NCBI RefSeq assembly: GCF_000312665.1
Contig: NZ_HF536773.1
Span: forward strand, 545,582 to 609,581
Direction: 5' to 3'
DNA from: Rhizobium mesoamericanum STM3625
GTDB lineage: Bacteria > Pseudomonadota > Alphaproteobacteria > Rhizobiales > Rhizobiaceae
Length of the DNA: 64,000 nucleotides
A program made the position numbers and the translations under genes. Of the stretch, positions 43,539 to 53,271 are shown piece after piece (the first letter of the stretch is position 1; every line of letters begins with the position of its first letter). The notes under the pieces are model-generated. The model was given only the letters and a program-made list of their open reading frames with translations, was not told the DNA's origin and did no database searches.

Positions 43539-44413
43539 CGAGCCGCGGCTGGCTCAAGCCCAAATTCTGGCAGAAACGCCTGCGCAAGGCGCGCAATGCT
43601 GTCGCAAGCAGGTTCTTCAATACCCGCACCGGCAGGCGGTTGCTGATTGAGAACATCGGGCCGCGGGTCGTATCGATGACGGTCGATGCGGGTGATCATC
43701 TGATGACTTTTTCGCCCTCCGACTACATCGGCCGCAAGGTCTTTCGAAAGGGGCACTTCGAGCGCGACAAGGTTGACCGGCTGATCACGGTGCTGCGCGA
43801 GCGCGGCCTGATGCGCAAGAACGGCTATCTTCTGGAAATTGGCGGCAACATCGGAACGCAGACCGTCTACTTCGCGCTGAGCGGCGCCTATGCCCACATC
43901 GTCAGCATCGAACCCGATCCGCGTAACTTCGCGTTGCTGCAGAAGAATATTCGCCAGAACAAGCTCGATGGAACGGTGACGCTTGTCAATTGCGCTGCCG
44001 GGGCAACCGCAGGCGAGATCGACTTCTTCATGAACGCCCATAATCATGGAAAAAGCAGCGCGTACCGAAAGAGCGCCAGCGATGAGAAGACGAGGGTCGC
44101 AGTCAAGCCGGTGACAGAGGTTCTCGACGAGCTTTCTATCAATCCTGCCGATATAGGCCTGGTCTGGATGGATATCGAAGGCTATGAGCCCGTCGCCTGC
44201 CGCTCCATGCTGCCGCTCCTGTCGCGCCGCGTTCCTCTCTACATGGAGTTCACACCGCTCTTCTATGGTCCTGAACAGACCCGCGAATTCATCAAGACCC
44301 TTGCCGGATTCTATGAGAATTGCCTGGTCTTCTTCGAGGAGGAAGAGCAGGAGATGAAGGTCGCCGACCTGCCTGGCAGCATCGAACAGTATGACGTTTT
44401 GTTTCTTCCCTGA
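43535..44413 (+). CDS. FkbM-family methyltransferase
   Basis: 292 residues. SAM-binding 'YLLEIGGNIGTQTVYFAL' near 105, acidic loop 'IVSIEPDPRNFALLQKNIRQN', and 'VWMDIEGYEPVACRSM', the hallmark of the FkbM group. Such enzymes O-methylate sugars or polyketides. Given the adjacent glycosyltransferases a sugar is the likely acceptor (inference). Translationally coupled to the redox-linked cyclase gene upstream (ATGA), an odd pairing. Convergent with the next gene. Confidence 0.88.
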   Translation: MTSRGWLKPKFWQKRLRKARNAVASRFFNTRTGRRLLIENIGPRVVSMTVDAGDHLMTFSPSDYIGRKVFRKGHFERDKVDRLITVLRERGLMRKNGYLLEIGGNIGTQTVYFALSGAYAHIVSIEPDPRNFALLQKNIRQNKLDGTVTLVNCAAGATAGEIDFFMNAHNHGKSSAYRKSASDEKTRVAVKPVTEVLDELSINPADIGLVWMDIEGYEPVACRSMLPLLSRRVPLYMEFTPLFYGPEQTREFIKTLAGFYENCLVFFEEEEQEMKVADLPGSIEQYDVLFLP

Positions 44414-44893
44414 TTATTTCCGGCGATAAAGAAAGTAGCGGCCTTCCTTTACGCCCGCAGGAAGCGCCAATGGTTGAAGCTCCGGGCGATCCAGCGGCAG
44501 ACCGCTGACCGCTATTCCGTCTTTTGCAAGAACGCCGACCATCAGTTGCGGCAGCCATGTCAGTGTAACGGCGTCAATATCGTCATGGCCGGTACCGATA
44601 TCGGCATGTGCGAGCGCTGCCCCGATCCCGACGAAAGACTGGCCGGATTGGCGGATATCGCCTGTTACCATATTTTCTGCCGGCGGCGTTGAGGACGAAT
44701 ACGAGCGGACCTCACGGTCGAAGGCAATAATGCGGCGCTCTGGAAAGAGCTCACGCAGATGATCGTAGGTGCGGCCGTTGCCAAGGCCAAATTCCAGCAC
44801 CGGGCCTTCGGTGCCGTTCACAAGCTCGACGATAGCATTGAGGATATCGCGCTGAGCCGCCAAACGGCGGATGAAGCTGTCCAGACGGCTCAT
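44414..44893 (-). CDS. Small class I SAM-dependent methyltransferase-like protein
   Basis: 159 residues, shorter than most. Motif I 'PVLEFGLGNGRTYDHLREL' and 'RIIAFDREV' (acidic after beta-2) define the SAM-binding fold. The later part, 'DAVTLTWLPQLMVGVLAKDGIAVSGLPL', completes the Rossmann sheet. No clear substrate domain. Starts 125 bp from the divergent DUF3095 gene. Confidence 0.8.
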   Translation of the reverse strand: MSRLDSFIRRLAAQRDILNAIVELVNGTEGPVLEFGLGNGRTYDHLRELFPERRIIAFDREVRSYSSSTPPAENMVTGDIRQSGQSFVGIGAALAHADIGTGHDDIDAVTLTWLPQLMVGVLAKDGIAVSGLPLDRPELQPLALPAGVKEGRYFLYRRK

Positions 44894-45017
44894 CTATGTT
44901 CTTGTCCATTCAACCATTTTTCGACAGCGGTGCTAGCACACGAAACTATATGAAGTCGATTGCCGTAGTTGCAAAATGACGTTGCAGTCACAGCATGGGT
45001 GTGTCTAGGCTCCTCAA

Positions 45018-46196
45018 ATGAACGACGTTTCGAATGAAAGATTCTTTGCTGACGTGCCTGTCTTCACCGACTTCGAGCGGGTGACGGATACGAGCAACTA
45101 TCACCCGCTTCCGGACGGCTGGTTCCTGGCGTTGGCTGACATCGTCAGTTCGACACAGGCGATCGCGGCCGGCCGTTATAAGGACGTGAACATGGCGGGC
45201 GTCAGTGTCATCTCAGCCATCCTGAATGCGGTTGACAAGGGCGATTACCCCTTTGTGTTCGGGGGCGACGGCGCCGTCGTCGCGCTGCCAGGGAACCTGG
45301 AAAGTGCCGCGCGCGGGGCATTGGCAGCGGCGCAGCGCTGGGTTGAGGAGGAAATGGGCCTGAGCCTGCGCATTGCGGTCGTACCGATCGCGGATATTCA
45401 CAAGGAAGGTCTCGACGTTCGCGTCGCACGCCATGCAGCCAGCCCGTTTGTCAGCTACGCAATGTTTGCCGGAGGCGGAGCAAGTTGGGCCGAGCGCCAG
45501 ATGAAAAATGGACGCTACAATGTCGAGCCGGCGCCGCCGGGTACGCGGCCGGACCTGACCGGTCTGTCATGCCGCTGGAGCCCGATTGCGGCACGCAACG
45601 GCGAAATCGTCTCAATCATCGCGGTACCGGCCGAGGGCGGCCGTCCGACTGCCGAGTTTCGCAAGCTCGTGATGGATGTCGTGGCAGTCTCCGCCGAACA
45701 GGGACGTGGCGGCCACCCCATCCCCCCGGATGGCCCCGACTTTGCCTTTTCGATGAAGGGTGTCGATCGCGAGGCGCGGGCGACCGCGCCGCCGAAAAGG
45801 CGCCTGAGACAGAAGCTGTTCATCCTCCTTCAGATTGCCCTTGTGGTCGTCCTGCACCAGTTGGGTGCGAAGCTCGGCCGCTTTGATGCCCGGCGTTACA
45901 CTCAGGATGTTTCCGGCAATTCCGATTTCCGCAAGTTCGACGACGGCCTGAAGATGACGATCGACGTCGACGCGGATCATCTCGGCCGCATTCAGACGCT
46001 CCTCGAGGAGGCGAAAGCAAAGGGCGTTGCCCGCTACGGCCTGCACCGGCAGTCCTCTGCGCTCATGACCTGTTTCGTTCCGACGCCGCTTTCGCGTGAT
46101 CACGCCCACTTCATCGACGGCGCCAGCGGCGGCTATGCCGTGGCGGCCAGCCAGATCACGGGAAAGCAGCTATCGGGCGTAGAAATCACGCCTTGA
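45018..46196 (+). CDS. DUF3095 family protein (cyclase-like fold)
   Basis: 392 residues. The N-terminal segment resembles a class III cyclase core: 'LALADIVSSTQAI' with D41, and 'FVFGGDGAVVAL' with D84, matching the two metal Asps. The purine-selecting Lys and the N-x3-R motif are not obvious. A hydrophobic segment near 268-285 ('FILLQIALVVVLHQLG') may touch the membrane. DUF3095 has no proven function. Its presence among true cyclases suggests a nucleotide-related role. Its 3' end overlaps the convergent sugar dehydrogenase by 11 bp. Confidence 0.82.
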   Translation: MNDVSNERFFADVPVFTDFERVTDTSNYHPLPDGWFLALADIVSSTQAIAAGRYKDVNMAGVSVISAILNAVDKGDYPFVFGGDGAVVALPGNLESAARGALAAAQRWVEEEMGLSLRIAVVPIADIHKEGLDVRVARHAASPFVSYAMFAGGGASWAERQMKNGRYNVEPAPPGTRPDLTGLSCRWSPIAARNGEIVSIIAVPAEGGRPTAEFRKLVMDVVAVSAEQGRGGHPIPPDGPDFAFSMKGVDREARATAPPKRRLRQKLFILLQIALVVVLHQLGAKLGRFDARRYTQDVSGNSDFRKFDDGLKMTIDVDADHLGRIQTLLEEAKAKGVARYGLHRQSSALMTCFVPTPLSRDHAHFIDGASGGYAVAASQITGKQLSGVEITP

Positions 46197-47538
46197 CGAT
46201 GTGGTCGGCGGATAATCGAAGACGCGCAAAGACATTGCGAGTGTCGACGATCAGCCGTGCACTGTTTGCGATCAGCGCGTAGTCGAGATTATCGTGATCA
46301 GTCGCCACCAGAACGGCGTCACAGGCGTCCAGCAGCTCTTGTGTGAGGTCGACCGATTTGCGGCCTTTCAAGTGCTGGTACTCGCGTGTCGAGGGGATCT
46401 CGCCGACATGAGGATCGTGGTAGTCGGCCTTGCCGCCCCGCTCTTCGATGATCTCCATCAGGCGCAGCGAGGGGCTCTCGCGTATGTCGGCGACATTCTT
46501 CTTGTAGGCCAGACCAAGAACCAGCACGCGTGAGCGACTAAGCGCCTTTCCGGAACGCATGTCGAGTGCCTCGGCAAGTTTGCCGACGACGTAGCGCGGC
46601 ATTGCCGAGTTGATCTCGCCAGCGAGCTCGATGAAGCGCGTCGGCAGCTCGTATTCGCGGGACTTCCAGGTAAGGTAGAAGGGATCGATCGGGATGCAGT
46701 GACCACCGAGCCCCGGCCCGGGATAGAAGGGCATATAGCCGAACGGCTTGGTCTTTGCCGCCTCAATCACTTCCCAGACATCGACGCCCATGGCGGCATA
46801 GACTGTCTTCAACTCGTTGACGAGCGCGATGTTGACCGACCGGAAGATGTTCTCCGTCAGCTTGACGGCCTCAGCCGTTGCGTTGGACGACACCGGAACG
46901 ACGGTCTTGACCACCGCTCCGTAGAAGCCTTTCATGAGCGCCAACGCCTGCGGACCGTCGCCAGCGACAACCTTGGGGATCGTCGCCGTATGATAATGCT
47001 GGTTGCCCGGGTCCTCACGCTCGGGGGAAAAGCCGACGAAGAAATCCGTGCCGGACTTGAGGCCGGTTTTCTCCAGAATAACCTTGACGACATCGTCCGT
47101 GGTGCCCGGATAGGTCGTAGACTCCAGAACCACAAGCTGACCGGCCCGCAGATGCTCGGCAATCGATCGGGACGTCGCCTCCACAAAGGACAGATCGGGG
47201 TCGCGGTGTTTGGTGAGCGGTGTCGGAACACAAATGACGATGACATCGCAAGCCGCGAGCCCGGCAAAATCCGTGGTGGCGGAGAAGCGCCCGCCGTCCA
47301 TCTCAGTGGCGAGATCATCGTTTGCGACGGCATCGATATAGGAGTGCTGCGCATCCAGGGAGACGATTTTCTTCGGGTCGATGTCGAAGCCGGTGACAGC
47401 AAAACCGCTGCGGGCAATGGCAATTGCCAAGGGCAAGCCGACATAGCCGAGCCCTATGACGCCGGCTTTGGCGCTTCGTGTTTCAATCTTGTTTGAAAGG
47501 ATGTCGTAGGCGAAGGAGCTGGCCAAGGCAGGTCTCAT
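46186..47538 (-). CDS. UDP-N-acetylglucosamine 6-dehydrogenase-type enzyme
   Basis: 450 residues of the UDP-sugar dehydrogenase family. NAD motif G-L-G-Y-V-G-L at 29-35, 'CVPTPL', the 'FSPEREDPGN' segment typical of WbpA/TviB-like enzymes, and nucleophile C281 in G-G-H-C-I-P-I-D-P. C-terminal UDP-binding domain starts near 330 ('VLVLGLAYKKNVADIRESPS'). It oxidises a UDP-HexNAc (or UDP-Glc) to the uronic acid, a precursor of acidic surface glycans, linking this region to polysaccharide synthesis. Divergent from the next cyclase gene. Confidence 0.9.
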   Translation of the reverse strand: MRPALASSFAYDILSNKIETRSAKAGVIGLGYVGLPLAIAIARSGFAVTGFDIDPKKIVSLDAQHSYIDAVANDDLATEMDGGRFSATTDFAGLAACDVIVICVPTPLTKHRDPDLSFVEATSRSIAEHLRAGQLVVLESTTYPGTTDDVVKVILEKTGLKSGTDFFVGFSPEREDPGNQHYHTATIPKVVAGDGPQALALMKGFYGAVVKTVVPVSSNATAEAVKLTENIFRSVNIALVNELKTVYAAMGVDVWEVIEAAKTKPFGYMPFYPGPGLGGHCIPIDPFYLTWKSREYELPTRFIELAGEINSAMPRYVVGKLAEALDMRSGKALSRSRVLVLGLAYKKNVADIRESPSLRLMEIIEERGGKADYHDPHVGEIPSTREYQHLKGRKSVDLTQELLDACDAVLVATDHDNLDYALIANSARLIVDTRNVFARLRLSADHIVKA

Positions 47539-47956
47539 CTGAGTGCTGAAGGTATTCCTGATCTAATGGAAGACCGAGGCAATTGAAACCGCGAAGAGCT
47601 CACTGAGGAGTGACGGGATCGTGAAATTTCACGCCGTGGCTGTGCCTCGATCTCCCCACAGGTCCCGCCAGTGTGACCAAAAAGACTCGGGTACGCCAAG
47701 AGATTGCATCGCAATGGCAGAAAATGCGCGGATGCCATTGTTTGAGGTCGGGGCGATGCTTACTTATGTTTAATAACGAACCACGAGAAAGGATTGCCTG
47801 TTCCGCCCGCTTTAACAAGGGTTTGACAGGTGCCGCTGCCGGGCTCCCGGCAGATCGTTGACACAATATTACCGCTCGTCCATCCTCTTTCCCCGCCCTG
47901 CGCACGGCGTTGCTGCAGGCAGGGGTGCCGATGTCTTTCGGGAATGGACGTGCTTT
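47539..47956. other. Divergent promoter region with a hairpin
   Basis: 418 bp between the divergent dehydrogenase and cyclase genes; no gene seen. TTGACA occurs at about 47823 and 47858 on the + strand. Between them is a tight dyad ctgccggg-ct-cccggcag (47836-47853). These may form the cyclase promoter/operator. No convincing -10 was found. Confidence 0.4.
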
Positions 47957-49321
47957 ATGAGGATACTACCGAGAATGGGCACGATTGAATCCACCGTCTC
48001 CACTATCTTGCTGGATCGGGTCGCGGAATGGCTGACAAATTCTTCGTTGGCTGGCGATGACCTCGAGACCATCGTTCGCGGATTTTGCGAGCGTATCGCG
48101 GCAGCGGGCTTGCCGATCGTGCGCGTGCACCTGACGTTTTCGATGCTGCACCCGCTCTACGACGCGCTGGGCTTCACGTGGCGACGCGCAAGCGGCGTTA
48201 CGATCGAGGGGTTTCGCCATAGCGCGGCGGGACAGAAGCCCGACCGCTTCCTGCAGAGCCCCTACTACTACCTGTTGGACAACAATCTGCAGCATATTCG
48301 CCGCCGGATTCCGGCCGATGGACCGGCTGAGTTTCCGGTCTTCATCGATCTGCGGCAGGAACGCATCACCGACTATCTGGCTTTCGTTCAGCCGTTCGGC
48401 GACGGCTCTGTTCAGGGCATGATGGGGTCGTGGTCAACCGATAGCCCTACCGGTTTCTCTGATGACATGATCGATGCGCTGCTGCGCATGCAGAACCACC
48501 TCGCCGTGGCCGCCAAGATGGCGGTTCTCGGAAAGCTCGCCAACAACATGCTGACCACCTATCTGGGCGGCGATGCTGGCAAGCGGGTGCTTAACGGCCA
48601 GATCCGTCGTGGTGACGGCGAGACGATCCGTGCCGCGCTCGTCATGGGCGATATGCGTCAGTCGACCATGTATGCCGAGAAGGAGGGCAGGCAGGCCTAC
48701 ATCGAGACGCTGAACCAGTTCTTCGATGCGATCGCTGCGCCGTTCAATCGCAATGGTGGCGAGATCCTGAGTTTCCTCGGGGATGGGTTTTTGGCGGTCT
48801 ATCCCTGCGGCCGACACAAGGACCCCTCCAAGATTGCCTGTCAGGCCGCACTTTCGGCCGTCCATCAGGCGCAAGCGCGCGTTGCGGAATTGAACCGGGA
48901 ACGAATGGATGCGGGCCTGAGCAAGGTTTCCTACGGGATCGGCCTGCACGTCGGCAACGTGATGTTCGGCAATGTCGGCCTGAAGGACCGGCTCACCTTC
49001 TCCGCGTTCGGCTCGGCTGTCAACGAGGTCCAGCGCCTGCAATCGCTGACAAAGAAATATTCGAGCGAGGTTGTCGCAAGCCAGGCATTTGCCGGCTACT
49101 GCGGTGGCGAGTGGCGCACCTTGGGCGAGGAAAAGCTGCGCGGCGTCCGCCAAAAGGTCACCGTCCTGCAACCACATGTGCCAGCCCCCGTCCTGCATGT
49201 CGAAGAGAAATTCCGCGAGGTTGCGCCGACTGGCCTTTCAGAGGCGGAGCAGGTCATCATGCTTCATCGCGATGCTCGCAAGCAGGCCAATAAGCCAACA
49301 GTCGAGAAGTTCATGCAGTAG
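47957..49321 (+). CDS. Class III cyclase homology protein with unusual selectivity residues
   Basis: 454 residues from ATG 47957 (another ATG at 47975). Residues about 10-200 form a soluble sensor-like region found with rhizobial cyclases. The cyclase domain (about 222-405) keeps the metal Asps D232 ('VMGDMRQST') and D276 ('SFLGDGFLAVY') and the N356-x3-R360 pair, but the purine-selecting Lys is S272 and its partner S349. Activity is possible, but its base preference cannot be assumed to be ATP. No membrane helix, so cytoplasmic. Upstream of the importer/glycosyltransferase unit by 150 bp. Confidence 0.82.
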   Translation: MRILPRMGTIESTVSTILLDRVAEWLTNSSLAGDDLETIVRGFCERIAAAGLPIVRVHLTFSMLHPLYDALGFTWRRASGVTIEGFRHSAAGQKPDRFLQSPYYYLLDNNLQHIRRRIPADGPAEFPVFIDLRQERITDYLAFVQPFGDGSVQGMMGSWSTDSPTGFSDDMIDALLRMQNHLAVAAKMAVLGKLANNMLTTYLGGDAGKRVLNGQIRRGDGETIRAALVMGDMRQSTMYAEKEGRQAYIETLNQFFDAIAAPFNRNGGEILSFLGDGFLAVYPCGRHKDPSKIACQAALSAVHQAQARVAELNRERMDAGLSKVSYGIGLHVGNVMFGNVGLKDRLTFSAFGSAVNEVQRLQSLTKKYSSEVVASQAFAGYCGGEWRTLGEEKLRGVRQKVTVLQPHVPAPVLHVEEKFREVAPTGLSEAEQVIMLHRDARKQANKPTVEKFMQ

Positions 49322-49471
49322 CGGCACCGCTCCTCAAGACGGGTCCAGATTTCATCTTGCACTGCGCAAGACATACGCCGGTTTTTCCGTGTCCGTCATC
49401 AACTGGACACCCCGATTGCGGTACGGTAGTGTGCCTTAACGGGAACATAAAAACTGGGGAATTTCATTGGT

Positions 49472-51364
49472 ATGGCGTCCGCCTCGGATCTGTTGCGCAT
49501 CGAGAATCTTGACGTTTCTTTCTCGGTCTTCGGCGATCGTCTGCGCGTCGTAAAGAACGCGAACATCCGTATTTTGCCGGGCAAGGTCACTGCGCTTGTC
49601 GGAGAATCCGGCTCAGGTAAATCGGTGATTAGCCAAAGCATAATGGGTATTCTCCCGAACCCGGCTGCTGCCGAGGGGCGTATCCTTTTTACCGACCCGT
49701 TGAACGGCAAGACGACGGACATTCTTCGCTACTCGCGCGACAGTGAGGAGATGCGCGACCTGCGTGGCCGCCGCATGGCGACGATTTTTCAGGAGCCGAT
49801 GACCTCGCTGTCACCGATCCACACGGTCGGCAATCAGATCAGCGAAGCGCTCCTCATCCACACCGATGCCGACAAGAAGCAAGCGCGCGAGAAAACCGAG
49901 GAGATGCTGGGTCTCGTCGGCTTTGCCAATCCGAAGCGCACGTTTGACATGTACCCGTTCGAGCTGTCGGGTGGCATGCGCCAGCGCGCGATGATCGCAA
50001 TGGCGCTGATCTGCAATCCGGCGCTCTTGATCGCCGATGAGCCAACAACTGCGCTCGACGTGACGATCCAGGCGCAGATCCTGGAACTGCTGCGCGATCT
50101 CCAGCACAAGCTCGGAATGGCGATGCTGTTGATCACCCATGATCTTGGCGTCGTCGCCAACATGGCCGACGAGGTCGTGGTGATTTATCACGGCGAGATC
50201 ATGGAGGCGGGGCCGGTCGAGTCGATCTTCCGCAATCCTCAGCATCCATATCTCAAGGGCCTGATGGCGGCCGTTCCGCACTTCGACATGAAGCCTGGTG
50301 AGCGCCTCAAGGCGCTGCGCGACGTGCCGGTCAATCTCGAATCCCTGATCGGCAAGAAGAAGGTGAAGGCGGAGGGGCCGGAAATCCTGCTTTCGGTTAA
50401 CAACCTGTCGAAGACGTTCAAGACGCGTAATCGCGGGCTGTTCGGAACACGCGAGGCCGCGCTGGTTCACGCCGTCGATGACGTCAGTTTTGATATCCGG
50501 CGCGGTGAATGTCTTGGACTTGTTGGCGAATCCGGATGTGGCAAGACGACCGTCAGCAAGATATTGATGCGTGCCGTAACTCCGGACGGTGGCACTGTTA
50601 TCTTCAACGACGGCAAGGATGTCATCGACGTCTTGTCCGTCTCGGGTGACGATCTGCAGGAATTGCGCACCAAGATACAAATGGTCTTCCAGGATCCGGT
50701 CTCTTCGCTGTCGCCGCGCATGACGGTACGCAACATCCTCAGCGAGCCTCTGGAGATCCATGATCGCGGAGATGGCGCCGAGCGCAAACAGCGCGTGGAG
50801 GCGCTGATGGGCGCAATCGGCCTCGACCGACGCTATCTGAACCGTTATCCGCACAGTTTCTCTGGCGGACAGCGCCAGCGTATCGGTATTGCGCGTGCAT
50901 TGGCACTCGGGCCGAAGCTTATCATTCTCGACGAGCCAGTGTCGGCGCTCGACGTTTCCGTCCAGGCCCAGATCCTCAACCTGCTCAAGGACCTGCAAAA
51001 GGATCTCGGGCTCACCTATCTCTTCATCTCGCACAATCTTGCAGTCGTCGACTACATGGCCGACCGTATCGCAGTCATGTGCAAGGGGCGCATCGTCGAG
51101 ATCGCACCGCGCGAGATCATTCTTCGCGATCCCGTGCATCCTTATACGAAGTCCCTGTTGGCGGCTGTGCCCTTCCCCGACCTGAACCGGCCGCTCGATT
51201 TCGAGGCGCTGAGAAGGAATGGCGCCGCAGACAAGCAGAATTGGGGTATCACCTTTACTGCGGAGCATGATGAGGCTTCCGAACTGGCCTATGCAGATCT
51301 CGGCAATGGCCATTTCGTTCGAGCCCGCAAGGGTGCGGACGCAAAGGAGCTTCGCTCATGGTAA
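49472..51364 (+). CDS. Fused double ATPase of a peptide-type ABC importer
   Basis: 630 residues with two complete ATPase domains, like YejF or a DppD-DppF fusion. Domain 1 (about 8-270): G-E-S-G-S-G-K-S, 'ELSGGMRQR', 'LLIADEPTTALDVT'. Domain 2 (about 305-570): G-E-S-G-C-G-K-T-T, 'SFSGGQRQR', 'LIILDEPVSALDVS'. Each ends with the OppD/F-type 'NPQHPYLKGL' / 'DPVHPYTKSLL' tail. Powers uptake of an oligopeptide-like solute. Seven-base overlap with the binding-protein gene; same strand as the three glycosyltransferases downstream. Confidence 0.93.
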   Translation: MASASDLLRIENLDVSFSVFGDRLRVVKNANIRILPGKVTALVGESGSGKSVISQSIMGILPNPAAAEGRILFTDPLNGKTTDILRYSRDSEEMRDLRGRRMATIFQEPMTSLSPIHTVGNQISEALLIHTDADKKQAREKTEEMLGLVGFANPKRTFDMYPFELSGGMRQRAMIAMALICNPALLIADEPTTALDVTIQAQILELLRDLQHKLGMAMLLITHDLGVVANMADEVVVIYHGEIMEAGPVESIFRNPQHPYLKGLMAAVPHFDMKPGERLKALRDVPVNLESLIGKKKVKAEGPEILLSVNNLSKTFKTRNRGLFGTREAALVHAVDDVSFDIRRGECLGLVGESGCGKTTVSKILMRAVTPDGGTVIFNDGKDVIDVLSVSGDDLQELRTKIQMVFQDPVSSLSPRMTVRNILSEPLEIHDRGDGAERKQRVEALMGAIGLDRRYLNRYPHSFSGGQRQRIGIARALALGPKLIILDEPVSALDVSVQAQILNLLKDLQKDLGLTYLFISHNLAVVDYMADRIAVMCKGRIVEIAPREIILRDPVHPYTKSLLAAVPFPDLNRPLDFEALRRNGAADKQNWGITFTAEHDEASELAYADLGNGHFVRARKGADAKELRSW

Positions 51365-53268
51365 CGCGACGCACGTTTCTCGGTGGCCTTGTTGGTTCGG
51401 CGGTGCTGCCTTCGCTCGCCAAGGCGGCGGCCGATCGCGACATCGAGCCCGAATTCCTCAGGGATTGGCTACGAGCGGGCCGTATTCCCGCCATGGTCGA
51501 TCGCCTGCCGACCCATCCCCGCATCGTCAACATGAAGGAGACGGGGCGCCAGCCCGGCGTTTATGGCGGCACGGTGCGCACGATCATCGGCAGCCAGAAG
51601 GACATTCGCTACATGACCGTCTACGGCTATTCTCGCCTGATCGGTTATGACAAGCACCTGATGTTCCAGCCGGATATTCTGCTTGGTTTCGAATCCAAGG
51701 ACGACACGGTCTTCACCTTCCATCTTCGCGAGGGACACCGCTGGTCTGACGGCGCACCCTTCACGGTCGACGACTTCCGTTACTGGTGGGAAGATGTGAT
51801 CCTCAACAAGAACCTGACGCCGGGTGGCGGTGCGCTCGAACTCAGACCGCACGGCAGTTTGCCGAAGTTCGAAGTCATCGACGCCTTGACTGTTCGCTAT
51901 ACCTGGGAACGGCCCAATCCGATGTTCATGCCGGCCCTCGCCGGTCCGCTACCGCTGGTGATCTGTGGACCCGGACACTACCTCAGGCAATTCCACAAGA
52001 AATATCAGGACGATTTCCGTCTTTCGGCGCTGATGAAAGAAAACCGCGTCAAGAAGTGGGCGGACTTGCACATCAAGATGTCGCGGGCCTCGCGCCCCGA
52101 AAACCCGGAATTGCCCACACTCGATCCGTGGCGCAACACCACGCCGTTGCCAGCCGAACAATTCGTCTTCGTCCGCAACCCATTCTTCCATCGGGTTGAC
52201 GAGAACGGGGTGCAACTTCCCTATATCGATCAGTTCGTCCTCAACGTCAGCTCGTCTTCAATCATTGCCGCCAAGGCGGGCGCCGGTGAATCGGACTTGC
52301 AGGCGACTGGTGTTGACTTTAGCGACTACACCTTCCTTAAGGACGCAGAAAAGCGGTTCCCGGTGAAAGTCAACCTGTGGAAGCAGGTGCGCGGATCGCG
52401 TGTTGCGCTGCTGCCGAACCTCAACTGTGCCGATGAAGTCTGGCGCAACCTCTTTCGCGAGGCACGGTTTCGCCGCGCGCTGTCGATGGCGATCGATCGG
52501 CATGAGATCAACATGGTTGCCTTCTATGGTCTCGGCACGCCAAGCGCTGACACCGTTTTGCCCGATAGTCCGCTCTTCAGGCCCGAATATGCGGACGCCT
52601 TCATTGCCCACGATCTGGATCAGGCAAACGCCCTTCTTGACGAGCTCGGACTGACGAACCGTGGCTCTGACGGCATCCGTTTGTTGCCGGACGGTCGCCG
52701 CGCCGAGATCACGGTGGAAACGGCCGGCGAAAGCAATCTCGACACCGACGTCTTGGAGCTGGTGCGCGACCATTGGCTTGAGGTCGGTCTCGCTCTCTAC
52801 ACCCGCACCTCGCAACGCGACGTTTTCCGCAGCCGTGCCATGAGCGGCACCATCATGATGTCGATCTGGTACGGCATCGAGAACGGAGTCGCAACCGCAG
52901 ACATGTCTCCGGGGCAGCTTGCGCCAACGCTTGACGATCAACTGCAATGGCCGCTTTGGGGGATGTACCACCTGTCTGCCGGCCAGGAAGGCAGCGCACC
53001 CGACCTGGAGGAAGTGCAGCAGCTGGTCGATCTCCTCAAACAGTGGGGCGATACCACGCGGTTCGAGGAGCGCGAGGTGATCTGGCACAAGATGCTGGCG
53101 CTCTATACTCAACAGGTCTTCTCGATCGGCCTCATCAACAGCACGCTGCAACCGATCCTCAGATCGGCCAAATTGCAGAATGTCCCTGAGCAGGCCCTCT
53201 ACGGTTTTGATCCAACGTCCTATCTCGGCCTCTATATGCCGGATACCTTCTGGTTCAAGGAGGCTTGA
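51358..53268 (+). CDS. ABC substrate-binding protein (SBP_bac_5), Tat-type signal
   Basis: 636 residues. The N-terminus 'TRRTFLGGLVGSAVLPSLAKA' contains the twin-arginine motif T-R-R-x-F-L, so export folded through Tat is likely. Family 5 extracellular binding fold: 'FTFHLREGHRWSDGAPFTVDDF', 'RRALSMAIDRHEINMVAFYG', 'DQANALLDELGL'. Larger than DppA (about 535). The ligand is unknown: peptides, or glycan-derived compounds in view of the neighbours. Three bases separate it from the permease gene. Confidence 0.9.
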   Translation: MVTRRTFLGGLVGSAVLPSLAKAAADRDIEPEFLRDWLRAGRIPAMVDRLPTHPRIVNMKETGRQPGVYGGTVRTIIGSQKDIRYMTVYGYSRLIGYDKHLMFQPDILLGFESKDDTVFTFHLREGHRWSDGAPFTVDDFRYWWEDVILNKNLTPGGGALELRPHGSLPKFEVIDALTVRYTWERPNPMFMPALAGPLPLVICGPGHYLRQFHKKYQDDFRLSALMKENRVKKWADLHIKMSRASRPENPELPTLDPWRNTTPLPAEQFVFVRNPFFHRVDENGVQLPYIDQFVLNVSSSSIIAAKAGAGESDLQATGVDFSDYTFLKDAEKRFPVKVNLWKQVRGSRVALLPNLNCADEVWRNLFREARFRRALSMAIDRHEINMVAFYGLGTPSADTVLPDSPLFRPEYADAFIAHDLDQANALLDELGLTNRGSDGIRLLPDGRRAEITVETAGESNLDTDVLELVRDHWLEVGLALYTRTSQRDVFRSRAMSGTIMMSIWYGIENGVATADMSPGQLAPTLDDQLQWPLWGMYHLSAGQEGSAPDLEEVQQLVDLLKQWGDTTRFEEREVIWHKMLALYTQQVFSIGLINSTLQPILRSAKLQNVPEQALYGFDPTSYLGLYMPDTFWFKEA

Positions 53269-53271
53269 GGG

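Noticed and set aside
49448..49475. GGAAC upstream of the importer ATPase as an EcfG promoter
   Set aside because: No matching -10 at the right spacing.
49811..51313. 500-codon antisense frame opposite the double ATPase
   Set aside because: Both strands open because of high GC; the + strand has full ABC motifs.
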